Below are positions 1 to 11,213 of a stretch of 64,000 nt of DNA, one piece after another. Position 1 is the first letter of the stretch. Every line of letters starts with the position of its first letter. Origin of the DNA: Metridium senile (lineage: Eukaryota; Cnidaria; Anthozoa; Actiniaria; Metridiidae); the NCBI GenBank assembly GCA_949775045.1, contig OX459100.1:8095194-8159193 (forward strand), read 5' to 3'. Below the pieces are notes generated by a model. That model was not told the DNA's origin and made no database searches. It was given only the letters and a program-made list of their open reading frames with translations. The position numbers and the translations under genes were made by a program.

Positions 1-324
1 AGGTAAGGGAGGGGGAGTTGGTTTGAAGCTTTAAGGGACCACTGAGGACGTTAGAAACCCTCAGGCTGGCTGTGCATACTGTGTATGTAGTCATAACACG
101 CAAAAAGCGCGGACGTCAGTGATGGTATTTACTTTACCAAGAGCCTGAGATAACACAAGCACACCTGATACTTCTACCCCCGTATCCCACACCCGCGGGA
201 TTACCTTTAGTTCACATGCACGTATACGTACAGGGTTTCCCGTTGTAATAGAGAAACCACGTACATAATACTAGAGCAGCGGTCACCCAATGTAGTGAAG
301 AAAATACGCATTTTAACAGATTTT
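1..324. other. left-edge sequence, no exon seen
   Basis: No coding segment is recognisable here. Gene 1 should continue leftwards into a C-terminal-domain exon like that of gene 2, but no such sequence is found in these bases, so that exon lies outside the window. A short stretch near 35-75 (accactgaggacgt followed by aaaccctc) resembles part of the duplicated repeat at 29885-30085. Confidence 0.5.
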
Positions 325-532
325 AAGGCCCGCGGGCAATCGACTTCAATATTAATTCGTTCGATTTTGTTGAACGCTGTAGAATGATTGTTGAACGATG
401 TTGAACGTAGGGGGCAAAAACTTTCAACAATGTTGAAATGGGGTGACAAACGGCTTCAACATTGCCATTCAACAAAATCGTACGCACGTACGGATGTTGA
501 AGCAAATGTTGACGCCGTTTGCCCGGGCCTTT
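325..532. mobile_element. foldback MITE, family A, copy 1
   Basis: The ends are inverted copies of GGCCCGGGCAAACGG followed by TTCAACATT-type sequence, with the internal motif TTCGATTTTGTTGAA. The left end is somewhat mutated (ggcccgcgggcaatcg). Other copies lie at 3549-3765, 51245-51412 and 51641-51856. There is no coding capacity, so it is probably a non-autonomous DNA element. Its right end is only about 5 bp from the splice donor of gene 1 exon 2. Confidence 0.75.
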
Positions 533-538
533 ACATAC

Positions 539-644
539 CTATCTCGCAGTGTTTCCCAGTAAAGGTCGGTGGGCAGTAACAAGTGTAATTGTTATTGTGA
601 TTAGCGCACTTTCCGTTATTCTTACATGGGTTAGGTCTGCAAGG
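539..644 (-). CDS. apple-EGF secreted protein gene 1, exon 2 (EGF domain)
   Basis: The exon lies between acceptor tttctag and donor GTATGTAAAG and runs from phase 0 to phase 1. It encodes a complete six-cysteine EGF-like domain (PCRPNPCKNNGKC, then YTCYC, then GKHC). EGF modules in secreted proteins mediate protein contacts. Length (106 nt) and phases match exon 2 of gene 2 (115 nt), which supports both models. A different acceptor nearby (gcag at about 637) would drop the first cysteine and break the frame, so the upstream AG was chosen. The next exon is beyond the left edge. Confidence 0.78.
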
Positions 645-1510
645 CTAGAAATGTGGAAACATACCATGAGCAACAAACTAATTATCACATAATAAATAAA
701 TGTCAGGAATTTATTTAACGAGTAATAAAAATGATACATATCGTGTTTGTTTGACTTGCAGGTTACCATATCTATAAACAAACCGAACAAATATCCCACT
801 CAAGTATATCTTCAAAAGCCAAAATCAGCATTATGCTCTTGAAGTACATCTCTAGTAAAATTTGGCATTTTTTCATGAAGTTGACAAGTAAAATTCGACG
901 TTGAATTGCAATTTTATCGCAGCTTTAATTGTCGACACAACTTTGAAAATGCTCAAACTTTGGTGCAGCACGCAGCAAACTTCAGTTGCTTAAGTATCGA
1001 GCATATTCGAAGTTGCGGTGACCATGCTTCCATAAAATTGCTATTTTGTCCCGATACGAACAGCGATTTCAATGGCGATTTTAACACAGTCGTTGCCGCA
1101 ACGTCCGCAACTTTGAACAAAATTTAATTCTGATTTTCTGTCCCCTAAATTTCGAGCATAAAAGCGGCGTAAAAGCTGCGATAAAATGGCTAGTTTAATC
1201 TTTGGCCGGAATTAATAAATGCATGTTTGAACCGTGTGTAAATCTTTCTTTTTACGACATATATTGGGTACATTTTTACTATGACAAACGATCGAATCAA
1301 CTGTCCGAAAGTCCATCGACAAGTAACACTCCCTCATTTACAGCCGATGAAAAGCATCCATTTTCACTTCGAAAATGACGAGTCATACGTCTAAAATTGC
1401 AGCAACTAAAACTTTTTTTGGGGGGGGAGGGGGGGGGATTTTTGAAAAGTTGTGTTCAATTATCGACTTTGAGATGGAGATGAAAAATGAATTACTATCT
1501 TACTACTTAC
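645..1510 (-). other. gene 1 intron 1
   Basis: AT-rich intron between the apple and EGF exons. A region around 900-1190 carries degenerate inverted stretches such as gcagctttaattgtcg and aagctgcgataaaat. There is a poly-G tract near 1419-1436. No further exon was found. Confidence 0.5.
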
Positions 1511-1855
1511 CATCATCACAAACTCGTAATGTTGAAAACTTGAATCATGGGTTAATGAATGTGTCGCCATACCTACAGAGAGTAACTCACACTCGTACAA
1601 ACCCTCCCCGTCCATTTCTTTAGCCAGATTAAACGATAAGCAAAACTCAGTGTCAAGACAAACTAATCCACAATGAATAGGACCCGTTGCTTGGATGTAC
1701 TTGATGTAATTCTGTGACTGTAGTGCGCTGGATTGGTACAACACAAAGAAGCCATCCGCGTTCAAATCAGATGCTACACTGAATTGAAATAGCATTAAAA
1801 GAGCAAAAAATTCTTTGAGGAATTTAAGTTTCGGTTGTTTTTGTCGTGAGAACAT
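1511..1855 (-). CDS. apple-EGF secreted protein gene 1, exon 1 (signal peptide + PAN/apple domain)
   Basis: Starts at an ATG at 1855 and ends at a strong donor (ATG|GTAAGTAGT), 115 codons, phase 0. Residues about 10-28 form a hydrophobic signal peptide (FFALLMLFQFSVAS) followed by a likely cleavage region. Residues about 30-110 carry the PAN/apple cysteine pattern: HCGLVC, then FCLSFN, then YECELL, ending in a conserved HYE. Apple domains bind proteins or carbohydrates; the ligand here is unknown. The exon joins exon 2 in frame. Gene 2 at 3826-6188 is a tandem paralogue with the same plan. Function beyond a secreted apple-EGF protein cannot be told from sequence. Confidence 0.78.
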
Positions 1856-2281
1856 GGTTATGTCTGAAAACCTTTCTACTGCTGTTCTTCACAGCTACTT
1901 TAGTCGGGTTTAATAGTGCTTCTCAAGAAGAAGACACAGCCAAATCCAATAAAGGATGGCAGATAGCATAAAGCATGTACCTTTGTATTGTACTTCTTCT
2001 ATAGACTTTGACCCAATCATCTATAGTTGTATACAAATGTATATTTACATTGAACTGAAATGTTTGAATAGACACATGCAGAGTTTGCTAAATAAGTACA
2101 CATTTCGTGGAAAATCGATTATGGCTGGCTTTATTTCTAGCTACTTGTGTTAATTGAAATAATCCCTTTCGAAGAAACGCTATCAATTTTTGTCCATTAA
2201 CAAACACTAAGAAGGCGTATTTTGAAGTTCATCCAAGATGGTAGTCGTGACGTCATCTCTTCGTGGCGTATTTTAAAAATC

Positions 2282-2514
2282 GTAGAGAGTTTAAGATTCA
2301 CGTTTACAGGAACGCCAAACGTCAGATTGGCCTTTCTAATATTGCTTTAAAAGCTTCAAATAACTGCGCAAAAGAACTCAATGAATAAAATGTGTATTAA
2401 CAAACAACATAAGGACCTTGTTTACGCGGAGATGTCAAATGGTAAAGAGTATATACGCAGAAAAATCGGTTAGCTTTGACGTTTGGCGTAAACGTTAATC
2501 TTAAACTCTTTAAT
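2282..2514. repeat. foldback repeat
   Basis: The left arm (agagtttaagattcacgttt, then acgccaaacgtca) is inverted at the right (tgacgtttggcgtaaacg, then ttaatcttaaactct). Non-coding and MITE-like. Confidence 0.7.
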
Positions 2515-2534
2515 GATTTTAAATCACTTGTTTA

Positions 2535-2753
2535 ATAGACCATTTCACGGTTCTCGTCGATCAACCTCAGCCTCGATAGCGTGTAATATATTCTTTAGAA
2601 TTTGACTACAGCCCATGGAACTTGAGTGTTTCAATTTTTTGAAAATTAATGAGTACATTTTTTCAATTACCGCGAGCTGTAGACAAATTCTAAAGAATAT
2701 ATTACACGCTATCGAGGCTGATTTTGATCGACGAGATCCGTGAAAAGGTCTAT
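2535..2753. repeat. foldback repeat
   Basis: A long palindrome. cctcgatagcgtgtaatata with ttctttagaatttg on the left is matched by the reverse complement on the right. The outer ends are tagaccatttcacgg and ccgtgaaaaggtcta. MITE-like, no coding capacity. Confidence 0.8.
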
Positions 2754-3548
2754 CAACGTCTCAAATCTTCTAGCCAGACACGAGTGTCCCACTTATTGGG
2801 GAGACTCAGGCCCACACTCACTACCCCGACATTAAATATTTCATACAATATAGCACACAACTCTATTCACATGTTGATTTTTGCTGAGGGAAGAAAACCG
2901 GATAACCCGAAGAAAAACCCTCGTGGCACTGGAGTGAGCGATGCATCCGATTGGTCCGAGTAAATGATAGAGGGGAATGAGAAATAGGCTTTGTCCAATA
3001 TGGCTGCCGTGACAAACACGGCGGTCAAACGACTACGCATGCGTGGCAAAATCTCACAGTGGTAAATTTGCCATTGTAAACATCAGGAGTTTCGGACTAC
3101 AGTGTTGAAGTCGATTTATAAGAAATTTCCTGAATATATTTAAGCTTGAAGTTCCGTGTACATAAACTTTGTTATATTTTAAAGCTACCATGAGTCTATA
3201 CTTTTGGGTTTTTTCTTTATATTTTGAGAAAAAAGCGATGAAAGTCGTCCACACCATCCTTTTTTCATAGAGTCCGTTCGAATGTTGTACGTGTGCTGGA
3301 TCATTTTACTTGTTTGTATAAACCGTTTGTTTTGGCTCAAAGTTAATCTTATGTCCTCAAGCTCAGAAATTAATTGTACTGAACATATGAATGTTTCTTC
3401 TAAACACAGTTGTCATTCGTGCACTCTTCTATATAGTATATATAATCATCCATATTTGTTATTAAACTACAAAGGAACTTACAAATATGTAACTATCTCG
3501 ATAAAAATACAAAAGCTTGTGATTAAGCTCTATTGTAGTTTGGCAGCC

Positions 3549-3765
3549 AAGGGCCCGGGCAAACGGTGTCAACATTTGCTTCAACATCCGTTCGATTTTG
3601 TTGAATGGCAATGTTGAAACGCTTTTAAACTATTTCAACATCAATTCAACATCGATTCAACATGTTTCAACAATGTCGAAAGAGTTTAAAAGCGTTTAAA
3701 CACTTCCATTCAACAAAATCGAACGTATGTTGAAGCAAATGTTGAAACCGTTTGCCCGGGCCTTA
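3549..3765. mobile_element. foldback MITE, family A, copy 2
   Basis: GGGCCCGGGCAAACGGTGTC at the left and CCGTTTGCCCGGGCC at the right, with TTCGATTTTGTTGAA arms. It sits about 60 bp past the stop codon of gene 2, so it may lie in that gene's 3' UTR or downstream flank. Confidence 0.8.
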
Positions 3766-3825
3766 AAACTGATGACAAAAAAAAACAACGTCAACGAAAA
3801 ATTGGTAAGTAGCGAGAATTGGCGA

Positions 3826-4289
3826 CTATTTATACAGACCAAATACATCAACACAAACTTTCCCGCCGTTGTCAGAATCCGATATATTATCTAAATCCTG
3901 GCCAAACCATATCTGATACTGCTCACCGCTGACCACAGGCAGCAGGGTCGAAGGTGTAGGAAATACCAGTTCCTTTGACAGCGCGTCCATACCAATGCTG
4001 TTCCAGACCTTCCCGTACACACCGACGAACTTATCACTTCCGGGAAGTTTGACTGCTTTTGTATTGTCTGTGATAATCACAGACATTAATTGGTATTTGC
4101 CATTGGCGTCGAGGCAGCCCCAGTGATTCCAGCCTTTGGGGTTGCTAACTTCACATGTTAGTTCACCGCTGATGTGGACAAGTCGCATTGTGATAAGTGA
4201 GCCTGTTTTGGGGATGTTGAAGTTAGCGTAGTAATCGTTTGTAGCGCCAAAACATAGAGGGCTTGCGTAATCAAACTTTGTCCAATGAA
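3826..4289 (-). CDS. apple-EGF secreted protein gene 2, exon 3 (C-terminal domain, stop)
   Basis: Starts after acceptor tttcattag in phase 1 and ends at TAG (3826-3828). The about 153 residues contain motifs CFGATNDYYANF, GWNHWGCLDANGKYQLM and QIWFGQDL, and end in VCVDVFGLYK. Four cysteines are spread through the domain. I do not recognise a named domain; the regular hydrophobic/polar alternation suggests a beta-rich extracellular fold. The joined three-exon frame is about 299 residues. No AATAAA is seen close downstream, where a MITE begins about 60 bp away. Confidence 0.78.
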
Positions 4290-4319
4290 CTAATGAAATG
4301 ATACAAGAGAATAGTTATC

Positions 4320-4570
4320 CTGATAATCATCATCTTTATTAGTATCATCATTATAATCACCAGTATGTTTGTCCAACATCAACATGAACAACATCATCAA
4401 TATCACCTTCACCTATCACCCTCACCACCACCACCATTGCACATCATCATCGTCGTTACCATCATAATCATTATCACCACCATCACCATCACTATCATAA
4501 TCATCACCATCACCATAAACTTCATCTCCACCACCACCACCACCACCACCACCACCACCACCACCACCAT
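4320..4570. repeat. ATC/ACC triplet array in gene 2 intron 2
   Basis: Interrupted (ATC)n ending in a pure (ACC)n run. In the sense of the gene the (GGT)n run begins two bases after the GT of the exon 2 donor (GTATGGTGGTGG). Open frames through it are repeat artefacts. Confidence 0.85.
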
Positions 4571-4572
4571 AC

Positions 4573-4687
4573 CTGTTTGGCATAATGGTCCTGAGAATCC
4601 CAGTGTACATTGACAATTGACGTCCCTCGTTGCCTGGACGAAAGTACACTTGCCTCCATTTAAACAAGGACTGTCATTACATGGATT
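4573..4687 (-). CDS. apple-EGF secreted protein gene 2, exon 2 (EGF domain)
   Basis: Lies between acceptor attgtcatcag and donor CAG|GTATGG, phase 0 to phase 1. Six cysteines in EGF order: NPCNDSPCLNGGKC, then VNCQC, then FSGPLC. The exon plan is identical to exon 2 of gene 1. The intron that follows starts directly with a GGT repeat. No calcium-binding consensus (D-x-D/N-E) is obvious at its start. Confidence 0.83.
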
Positions 4688-4744
4688 CTGATGACAATCA
4701 TTATAAAGATAACAATGAACATTTTCATGCAATCTTAATAAAAA

Positions 4745-5030
4745 TGTGAATGGTTTGAACCCACGTCTAAGTGTTGTTGATAAGTTGTGATCATCTGTGT
4801 GTGTAGTCTTGAGAACCACTATTGGGATGGTTTGATCTGGGTGTGTCTAGTCTTGAGAAATGGTTTCAACCAAGGTGCAAGTGATGTTGATGAGTTGTGA
4901 TCATCTGGGTGTGTGTAGTCTTGAGAACGACTGTAGGTGTTGGTGTTCAAGCTAGTGATGTTGATATTTTGTGATTACTTGGTGTGTGCAATCTTGAGAA
5001 CTGAATGGTTTCGACCCAGGTGTAAGTGAT
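4745..5030. repeat. degenerate tandem repeat
   Basis: Three to four diverged copies of a roughly 80-100 bp unit containing gttgtgatcatctg and tgtagtcttgagaac, within gene 2 intron 1. Confidence 0.65.
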
Positions 5031-5504
5031 AGTAGTGACTTTGATTGGTACAGCGAAACTACTTTAAAATGGCAAAACGTGTAACATATATTTGCTATTT
5101 GCAAAGCAATATATCCTCAGTGTGTTAATTTGACAGTAAAATTTAATTAACGAAATGTCCTATTTCAAGCCACCTGATAAAAAAAAAAAAAATTCTGACA
5201 TTTATATTTGCTGTTTGTGTCAAAGTATTGTCTTTGTATTATATTAGTATTATATTGTGCTGTCAACAATTTTTGAGTAGGGAAATTTCCATTCTCAAGG
5301 AAGTAACTTCTATTTAGATTGTAGACACGGCAAAAATAATAATGATAATAAATCGAATAAAAACAAGAAGTTGAGTGTAGATGATGAAAAAACAAAAACA
5401 AATAAAAAAACAAGGTAGAATAACCAAAGATATTAAGAATAATAATGAATTTACAATTACAAAATAAAACGACAGGCGAATATAAACGATTAACAAAAAA
5501 ATTA

Positions 5505-5655
5505 ATGGAAACTAGCGAGTAAACTAGTATAGGCTGCGTCGGTGTTTGATATCAATGATAGGTAATAGAATGAAATTTGTGATACAGTAAAAAAATGTTA
5601 AAGTAAAGTTCAGTTAACATTTTTTACGGTGTCACAAATTTAATTCTATCGTAAA
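5505..5655. mobile_element. dispersed repeat family B, copy 1
   Basis: Carries actagcgagtaaactagtat, ggctgcgtcggtgtttgata and the foldback ttttttacggtgtcacaaat. Shared with 17648-17972, 45512-45800 and 63541-63687. Some copies end in gacgttt(c/a)gagctt(t)agccc. Non-coding, possibly a Penelope-like or other element remnant. Confidence 0.65.
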
Positions 5656-5867
5656 TATTTTACTAATAATTGGAACAACAGAGAAACGAATAAATTATAA
5701 CTAAAACGGCACTGAGCAATAATAGCAAAAAACAATAAACCAAATTAGCAACTAAAATCAAACGAACTATTTCAATAATTGCAACAAGAATGTACAATCA
5801 ACAACAAACAACAACAACAACGATTGTTAACGAGCTAGTTCCACAAATATAAATTTAACAAACTTAC

Positions 5868-6188
5868 CAAATAGAATATTTGATAATGATGAAACTTTTG
5901 ATTCTCTGTAAGCGACTTCTCGAACATATCCACTGTTAAAAGCTGACAAGTGAATTTACCAACGAAGCTCTTCACAGCAGCAAAATTGAACGACTTACAC
6001 TCAGCCCTGTGATTACACGCAAAAGCACAGTCCAATTCTCGTTCGACTTGTAATACTTTGATAAACGAAGACTCAGGAAGGACTTTAAAAGAATGACGAA
6101 GGAAGAAGTCGTTTTGAGAATTACCAAAGTTTAAGAGAAGAATAAGGAAGATTGTACAGACTTTCTTCTTCGTTTGAGATGACACCAT
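5868..6188 (-). CDS. apple-EGF secreted protein gene 2, exon 1 (signal peptide + PAN/apple domain)
   Basis: ATG at 6188; 107 codons to a strong donor TTG|GTAAGTTT, phase 0. Residues about 8-24 are a signal peptide (KVCTIFLILLLNFGNS). The apple domain follows, with the pattern DCAFACNHRAECKSFNF, then FTCQLL, and a terminal HHYQ. Cysteine spacing (C-x3-C-x5-C-x-SFN) is the same as in gene 1. The joined product is signal peptide, apple, EGF, C-terminal domain, about 299 residues, predicted secreted. The partner or ligand is unknown. Tandem arrangement and matching exon phases indicate local duplication. Confidence 0.83.
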
Positions 6189-9100
6189 TTTGTTCGCCTT
6201 ATACTCCGGCTTGACACTACTGTCGTTTTAGTTATGCACTAGATACTTTCAAGGCGACAAAACCATATTTGGGATAGTATTATTTTCCCAGCTTGACTCT
6301 TTGAAAGAAGCCGCTCACAGGTTCCAAGAAGAAGACAATTGCCTTTGAAGTTGATAGAACTGGAATAAGATTCAATTAAAATACTAGTATTTCAAAAGCT
6401 CTACAACTGTTCTCTCTCAATTCCAATAAGGTGTTATCACTTAGTTTGTTCAAGGGGAAAATTGGGGTGTTTTTTATTGACATTGGTACACCTGTCTACT
6501 TGACGGCGAAGCGAGCGAAGCCAAGAAAAGCCAATCTTGTAGTGAAGTTCAAGATGGCGAATTTGAAATGAAAGTAAACCTTTACACAAAGAACAAGAAA
6601 TTTATATCATTTATGCTCAAACTTGTGTATATACTTGAAAAAACAAAACACAATAAGCTAGTTGATTGTTTCCTGTAAGACAATGTTTTAAACATGTAAT
6701 TATTTTACGAAGAGCAGAGAGATAAACAAACAATACAAATACAAATTTGATAATATTTTTGTTTGTGCCGAAAAAAATGATGAAATATGAGATACGGGAA
6801 GTGATAGTGTCAATAGACAAGAATTGAGGCGTAAATTGGTACAGTATTTTAAAACTAATACTAATTGTGATTGAAATGAATAAAAACGAGACATTTTGTC
6901 ATGTTACTAATAAAATGTGCTATGATAGAGAAAACGTGCGAAAAATGTCATGAACTTAAGAAAAAATCGCGCAAAATCCGAACGCAAAATGCAAATATCA
7001 TCAAAATCAAAACGCAAATAAAACTACATTTACAAAGCGTAAATGTCATTTCTCTTATTACTGACAAACACGCCATCAATTTCATCATTTTAATAGTATT
7101 TCAAAAAATAGATTATTTTACTTTTCTAGCTAAAAAGTTTGTTGAAGCCTTAATATAAATTTGACTCAGAAGCGGTAAGAATTACATATGTATATAGGGT
7201 AAATCTCATTTCTTTATCACAAACAAACACACTATCAATATTACTATTTTAACGTAGTGCGAATCGAAAAACCTTGGGCACCCAGAAATATTTTAGAAAT
7301 CGTTTATTGTTCGTTGAACAACTCACAAACAACTCTAACTAAAAAAAATACTATACTACACATCAATCAAACTTTTTGCGGTGATATAGTTGTTTCTGAG
7401 TTGTTCAACGAATAATAAACGATTTCTAAAATAATATTTCTAGGTGCCCACGGTTTTTTGATTCGCACTGTAAATGTATTTCAAAAAATATATCTCATTT
7501 TACTTTTCCAGCTTAAAAGTTTGTTAAAAGCCTTAAAATATTTTTGGCTCAAGAAGAAGATCAAGATTTGGCTGAAATGCATGAATTAGTTTATTCTGGC
7601 AACCATACATACCAAGACACGTACAACGCGGCCATTTTAAAACATGCTCGTCTTCTATCCCTAAAGTAGCATTTCAAGTAATAATGGTGTGAAGAAAGAC
7701 TTTATAATAACTTATTCTCGACTATTTTTTTTTAGTATTTTGAAAATTTCAAACTTTCTCATGTTTATACAATTCTTTCCTATTTTAGCACAAACTTCCA
7801 ATCTTTAAGAACACATTATATGTACATTTGTAATTTAATTCAAAGTGTTGAATCACTGCTTTCTTTCTTTATTTCCATTGTAACTTCAATGATTTTGAAG
7901 TGTTGTCGATCAGCTATAAAATTATTTACTGTACTTCCACCTGCAGTTATACCTTTTTCAAAAAGGCTGTCCAAGGCGAAATGCTAAATCAAGACAGAAA
8001 GGAATCATGGTTAAATTATTGCTTATTCTAAAGTATTGCTTTTTCAGCTGTGAATTCTAGTTTACCGCTTCTTCTAACAGGTTGTCCAAGTAGATTTTTG
8101 AGGTCGAAATGGAGTTATGGGTAATCCTGTTGAAAGTAGAATGACGTCACTATATTAGTCGCGCCCGCGTTTACACTATAAAAGCGGTCTTCCCTACCCG
8201 TTATTGACAACATTTTCAAAGGAATAATAATAATCTTTATTAATGACTTCTAATAACATACTAAATTTCTCTGTTATTTTATTTCTATATAATCATCGGT
8301 AATTGGCTAATGACCGCCATTTTGTTTATTTAGCACAGCTAAACAAATTATTATTGTTATTATCACACACACAAGTAAAATAGACGGCCCTAGAAGATAT
8401 ATAGATATTATCCGCGTCTAACTCACTTTAATGTGCTGGGCTCCCTGTGTAATTAATCCTTTCTATTCTGATGGGCTTCCTGTGTTTTGACACTTCTTTA
8501 CGAGCTTCCTGTGTTGTAAACCTTCATGCTTGAAATGGGTTTCCTTTCTAATATCAAATCGTAAGGAGACTGGAATCTAATGTGTTGGTCACTTGAACAC
8601 AAGTAGACCACAAATGTTTTTTTTTGTCTATTTAGTACAGGAAGCTCAACTAGGGACTAAGTTTCTGACGAGACGATTTCAGGACATTTTTACGCTTATT
8701 TTTGCAGCAAATTGAGGAACCATTTTTGTCCATAATAATCCTGACTTTAAGGACATCAACTTACTTGAATAAATGTATCTACACAAATACAATAACTTTC
8801 TTTCTTTTAAAAAATAGCACCTCAAAAATCGCCGCAAAAACGCGAAAAGGCCTTTCTTAACTAGGAAAATTGTTGTTACTATGGAAATCAATGGAGTGGT
8901 AAAATGTTCGTTTGAAATACTGTCTTGTTTCTGTATCACATGACCTTGCTTCTGGCCAATCATTTAGCTCAAAAACAGTCATGTGGTACAAAAGTCACAT
9001 CACGAAGGTTAACCACTCTAGAGATTTTCACAGTAGTAATCAGTTCATCACTAGTAGAAAGCGACGTTCGACTACAAAACCAAACCTAAGGAAAGATTGT

Positions 9101-9480
9101 TCTTTCATACTCTCTTCTATATTCGCCATATTGGCTGCTAATTCTGCAATATGCACTCGCAATATGCGTCTCCAAGCAACGGTTGGCATGGTGATCGTTG
9201 CCATTTATAGTATAGAGTATGATTAGTTTAAATATATATATCGTCTATATACAATATAAAACTCTACGGTACGTATGGACTATTAGTATCTAAACTGTAT
9301 TATATATATAGGGCTTCAGAAAACTGCCCTCCCCTACCTAAACCCAGTCCCTCTCTACTTGACTTGTTATATAGTTTTTCATGAACTTTCTAACTATAAT
9401 GGGCTTCCTGTGTTAGCTTATGACCGAACGAGACAAGCGCTTGTAGGAAGCATTCGAAAATATTGAGTATTTTACATCAC
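6189..9480. other. gene-poor region upstream of gene 2
   Basis: AT-rich, no supported exons on either strand. It contains a foldback at 7250-7475 and scattered gggcttcctgtgt / ggctccctgtgt motifs (8437-8530, 9400), which also occur in the hairpin at 33240-33344. A TATAAA-like box near 8177 has no gene attached. Confidence 0.5.
7250..7475. mobile_element. foldback MITE
   Basis: The left arm (agtgcgaatcgaaaaacctt, then agaaatcgtttattgttcgt) is inverted at the right (acgaataataaacgatttct, then ttttttgattcgcactg). About 220 bp, non-coding. Confidence 0.8.
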
Positions 9481-9487
9481 AGTAAGA

Positions 9488-9815
9488 GCCCTAGCGAAAA
9501 CCAACTGAGTAAACCGATGCATACACAGTTACTCACTGTCAAAACGACTGTGTAGTAGTTACTAAAATAACTGTGTAAATCGATGCATACACAGTTACTT
9601 ACTGCAAAAACGACTGAGTAGTGGTTACTAAAATAACTGAGTAAATCGATGCATCTACAGTTTCTCACTACAAAAACGGACTGAGTAGTGGTTACTAAAA
9701 TAACTGAGTAAATCGATGCATCTACAGTTTCTCACTGCAAAAACAACTGAGTAGTGGCTACTAAAATAACTGCCCTGAGTTAATCAATGCATCTACTCCA
9801 AAAGTAACTGTGTGG
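9488..9815. repeat. tandem repeat, ~65 bp unit
   Basis: About five copies of gtagtggttactaaaataac, gagtaaatcgatgcatctac and agtttctcactgcaaaaac. Confidence 0.85.
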
Positions 9816-9979
9816 TGAGCAAAAGACCTCGGATGTATTGATCTAGTTAATTGAGTTACCACTATGCAGTCATACAGGTATTAGGCTTGGCTCAGAATCG
9901 TTGATACCCGTTGGTCTGTTGTCCTTGTTCTCCTATAATAAATCTTTTTCTATCTGCAGACACGTCGTTTCTGTTACTT

Positions 9980-10019
9980 CTATAACTTTCTCGTGGTGTT
10001 GCCGCTTGAGCATACGACG
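9980..10019 (-). CDS. alternative 3'-terminal exon of the adhesion GPCR (candidate)
   Basis: A good acceptor (ttttccctacag) is followed by two open readings. Joined to the donor at 12812 in phase 2 it would add VVCSSGNTTRKL and stop at TAG. Read in the other phase it is open for about 42 codons (from SYAQAATPRESYR to a stop near 9898), which would need an extra exon I cannot find. Evidence is only the acceptor plus an open frame. Confidence 0.25.
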
Positions 10020-11005
10020 CTGTAGGGAAAATAGTGAGCTTTAACGACAGAACACACATACGAAACGTAAATGCGATGCAAGTTAACCGTGCATTTGTGA
10101 CAAAGATGAGTTATGAGTTGTCAATGAATGTGAGTTCGCTGATAGTATGTCAAAAGCTCGTGTTTGCAATAGACCAGTTTAACGTTATATAGCACTGCTG
10201 TACATTTAACCAAGACGCATTTGCGCATGCACAGGGATAGCCTCAATTCAGAGTAAATTCAAATATTTCTATTGTTAAGCGATGCATTGTTTCTGCTTTG
10301 CTTGGGATTTGTGCATATTTTGACAACAAATCGAGGCTTAGCCTTTATACTGCGCCTTTTGTCAAATAGTACAGCGGTGATAGATGACGTGGAAATGGTG
10401 TATCAAAGCCACAGTCTACACTCTAAGCCTGCAAAGGATGTCGGTATTTCTTCTCTTTTTATCAATTTCTTCATAGCATATTTTTGTAGTGCGTGTTTGT
10501 AACACATTGTTGTAGTGGTAGATGACTTAATCGGCACTTGGTCACTGGTTCGCCAGTGTCCTTGTCACAGATATGATTATATTTTAGATTCATTTTTAGC
10601 TATTGATTTAGTTAGTTCATTTTAATAATTATTATCTTTTAACGTAACACTGAATTTTCTATTATATAGTCCAAGGGAGGTGTCTTGCATGGGACGTTCG
10701 CACTTTCCCCTTTTGTTGACATATAGTGATGTCAATTTTCTTTGTATGTTTTCTTTTGAATGTAGTATTTATCAATGAATAAAATTGTTGAAAAACATCC
10801 GACATCCTTTGCGGTCCTTGGTGTGTTCACTAAAGCTTCAGCTGCGGCAACAGTTTTTGACTAACACGTATATAATGTCACATCGTAAGCGATATCGATT
10901 AAACAGCATTAAAGTATAGTTAAATATGAGAATACATCAATGGTTAGTAGGTGTGAGCTAGGAACGATCAATGAATGAAATGTTAGTTGCATGCATGATT
11001 CACAC

Positions 11006-11213
11006 TACCTTTCACAGTTCCCTGCGCCATCTTGAAAGGTAGCCAGGCCTTTGCATTGAAGCGAAACGAACGTTGAGTTTGCAATGATAGGGACCTTTTA
11101 ACACCTTGCGGGACAATTATTCCCGTGTCTCTATCATTGAAAGCTCAACGTTCGTCTCGCTTTGATGCAAAGGCCTGGCTTCCTTTCAAGATGGCGCAGG
11201 GAACTGTGAAGGG
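11006..11213. mobile_element. foldback MITE, family C, copy 1
   Basis: Inverted ends CACAGTTCCCTGCGCCATCT, then TTGAAAGGTAGCC, then GCAAAGGC-type sequence inside. Copies 2 and 3 are at 17210-17413 and 44726-45018. Confidence 0.85.

Larger units (their letters stand above)
1856..3825. other. intergenic region between the tandem apple-EGF genes
   Basis: No supported gene. It contains two foldback elements (2282-2514 and 2535-2753) and MITE family A copy 2 (3549-3765). Short open frames here lack domains, splice context or coding character. Confidence 0.6.

Noticed and set aside
8165..8215. TATAAA box on the plus strand
   Set aside because: No gene or transposon frame follows it.
9488..9815. 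Regular repeats resembling a CRISPR array
   Set aside because: Direct tandem copies without unique spacers, in a eukaryotic context.
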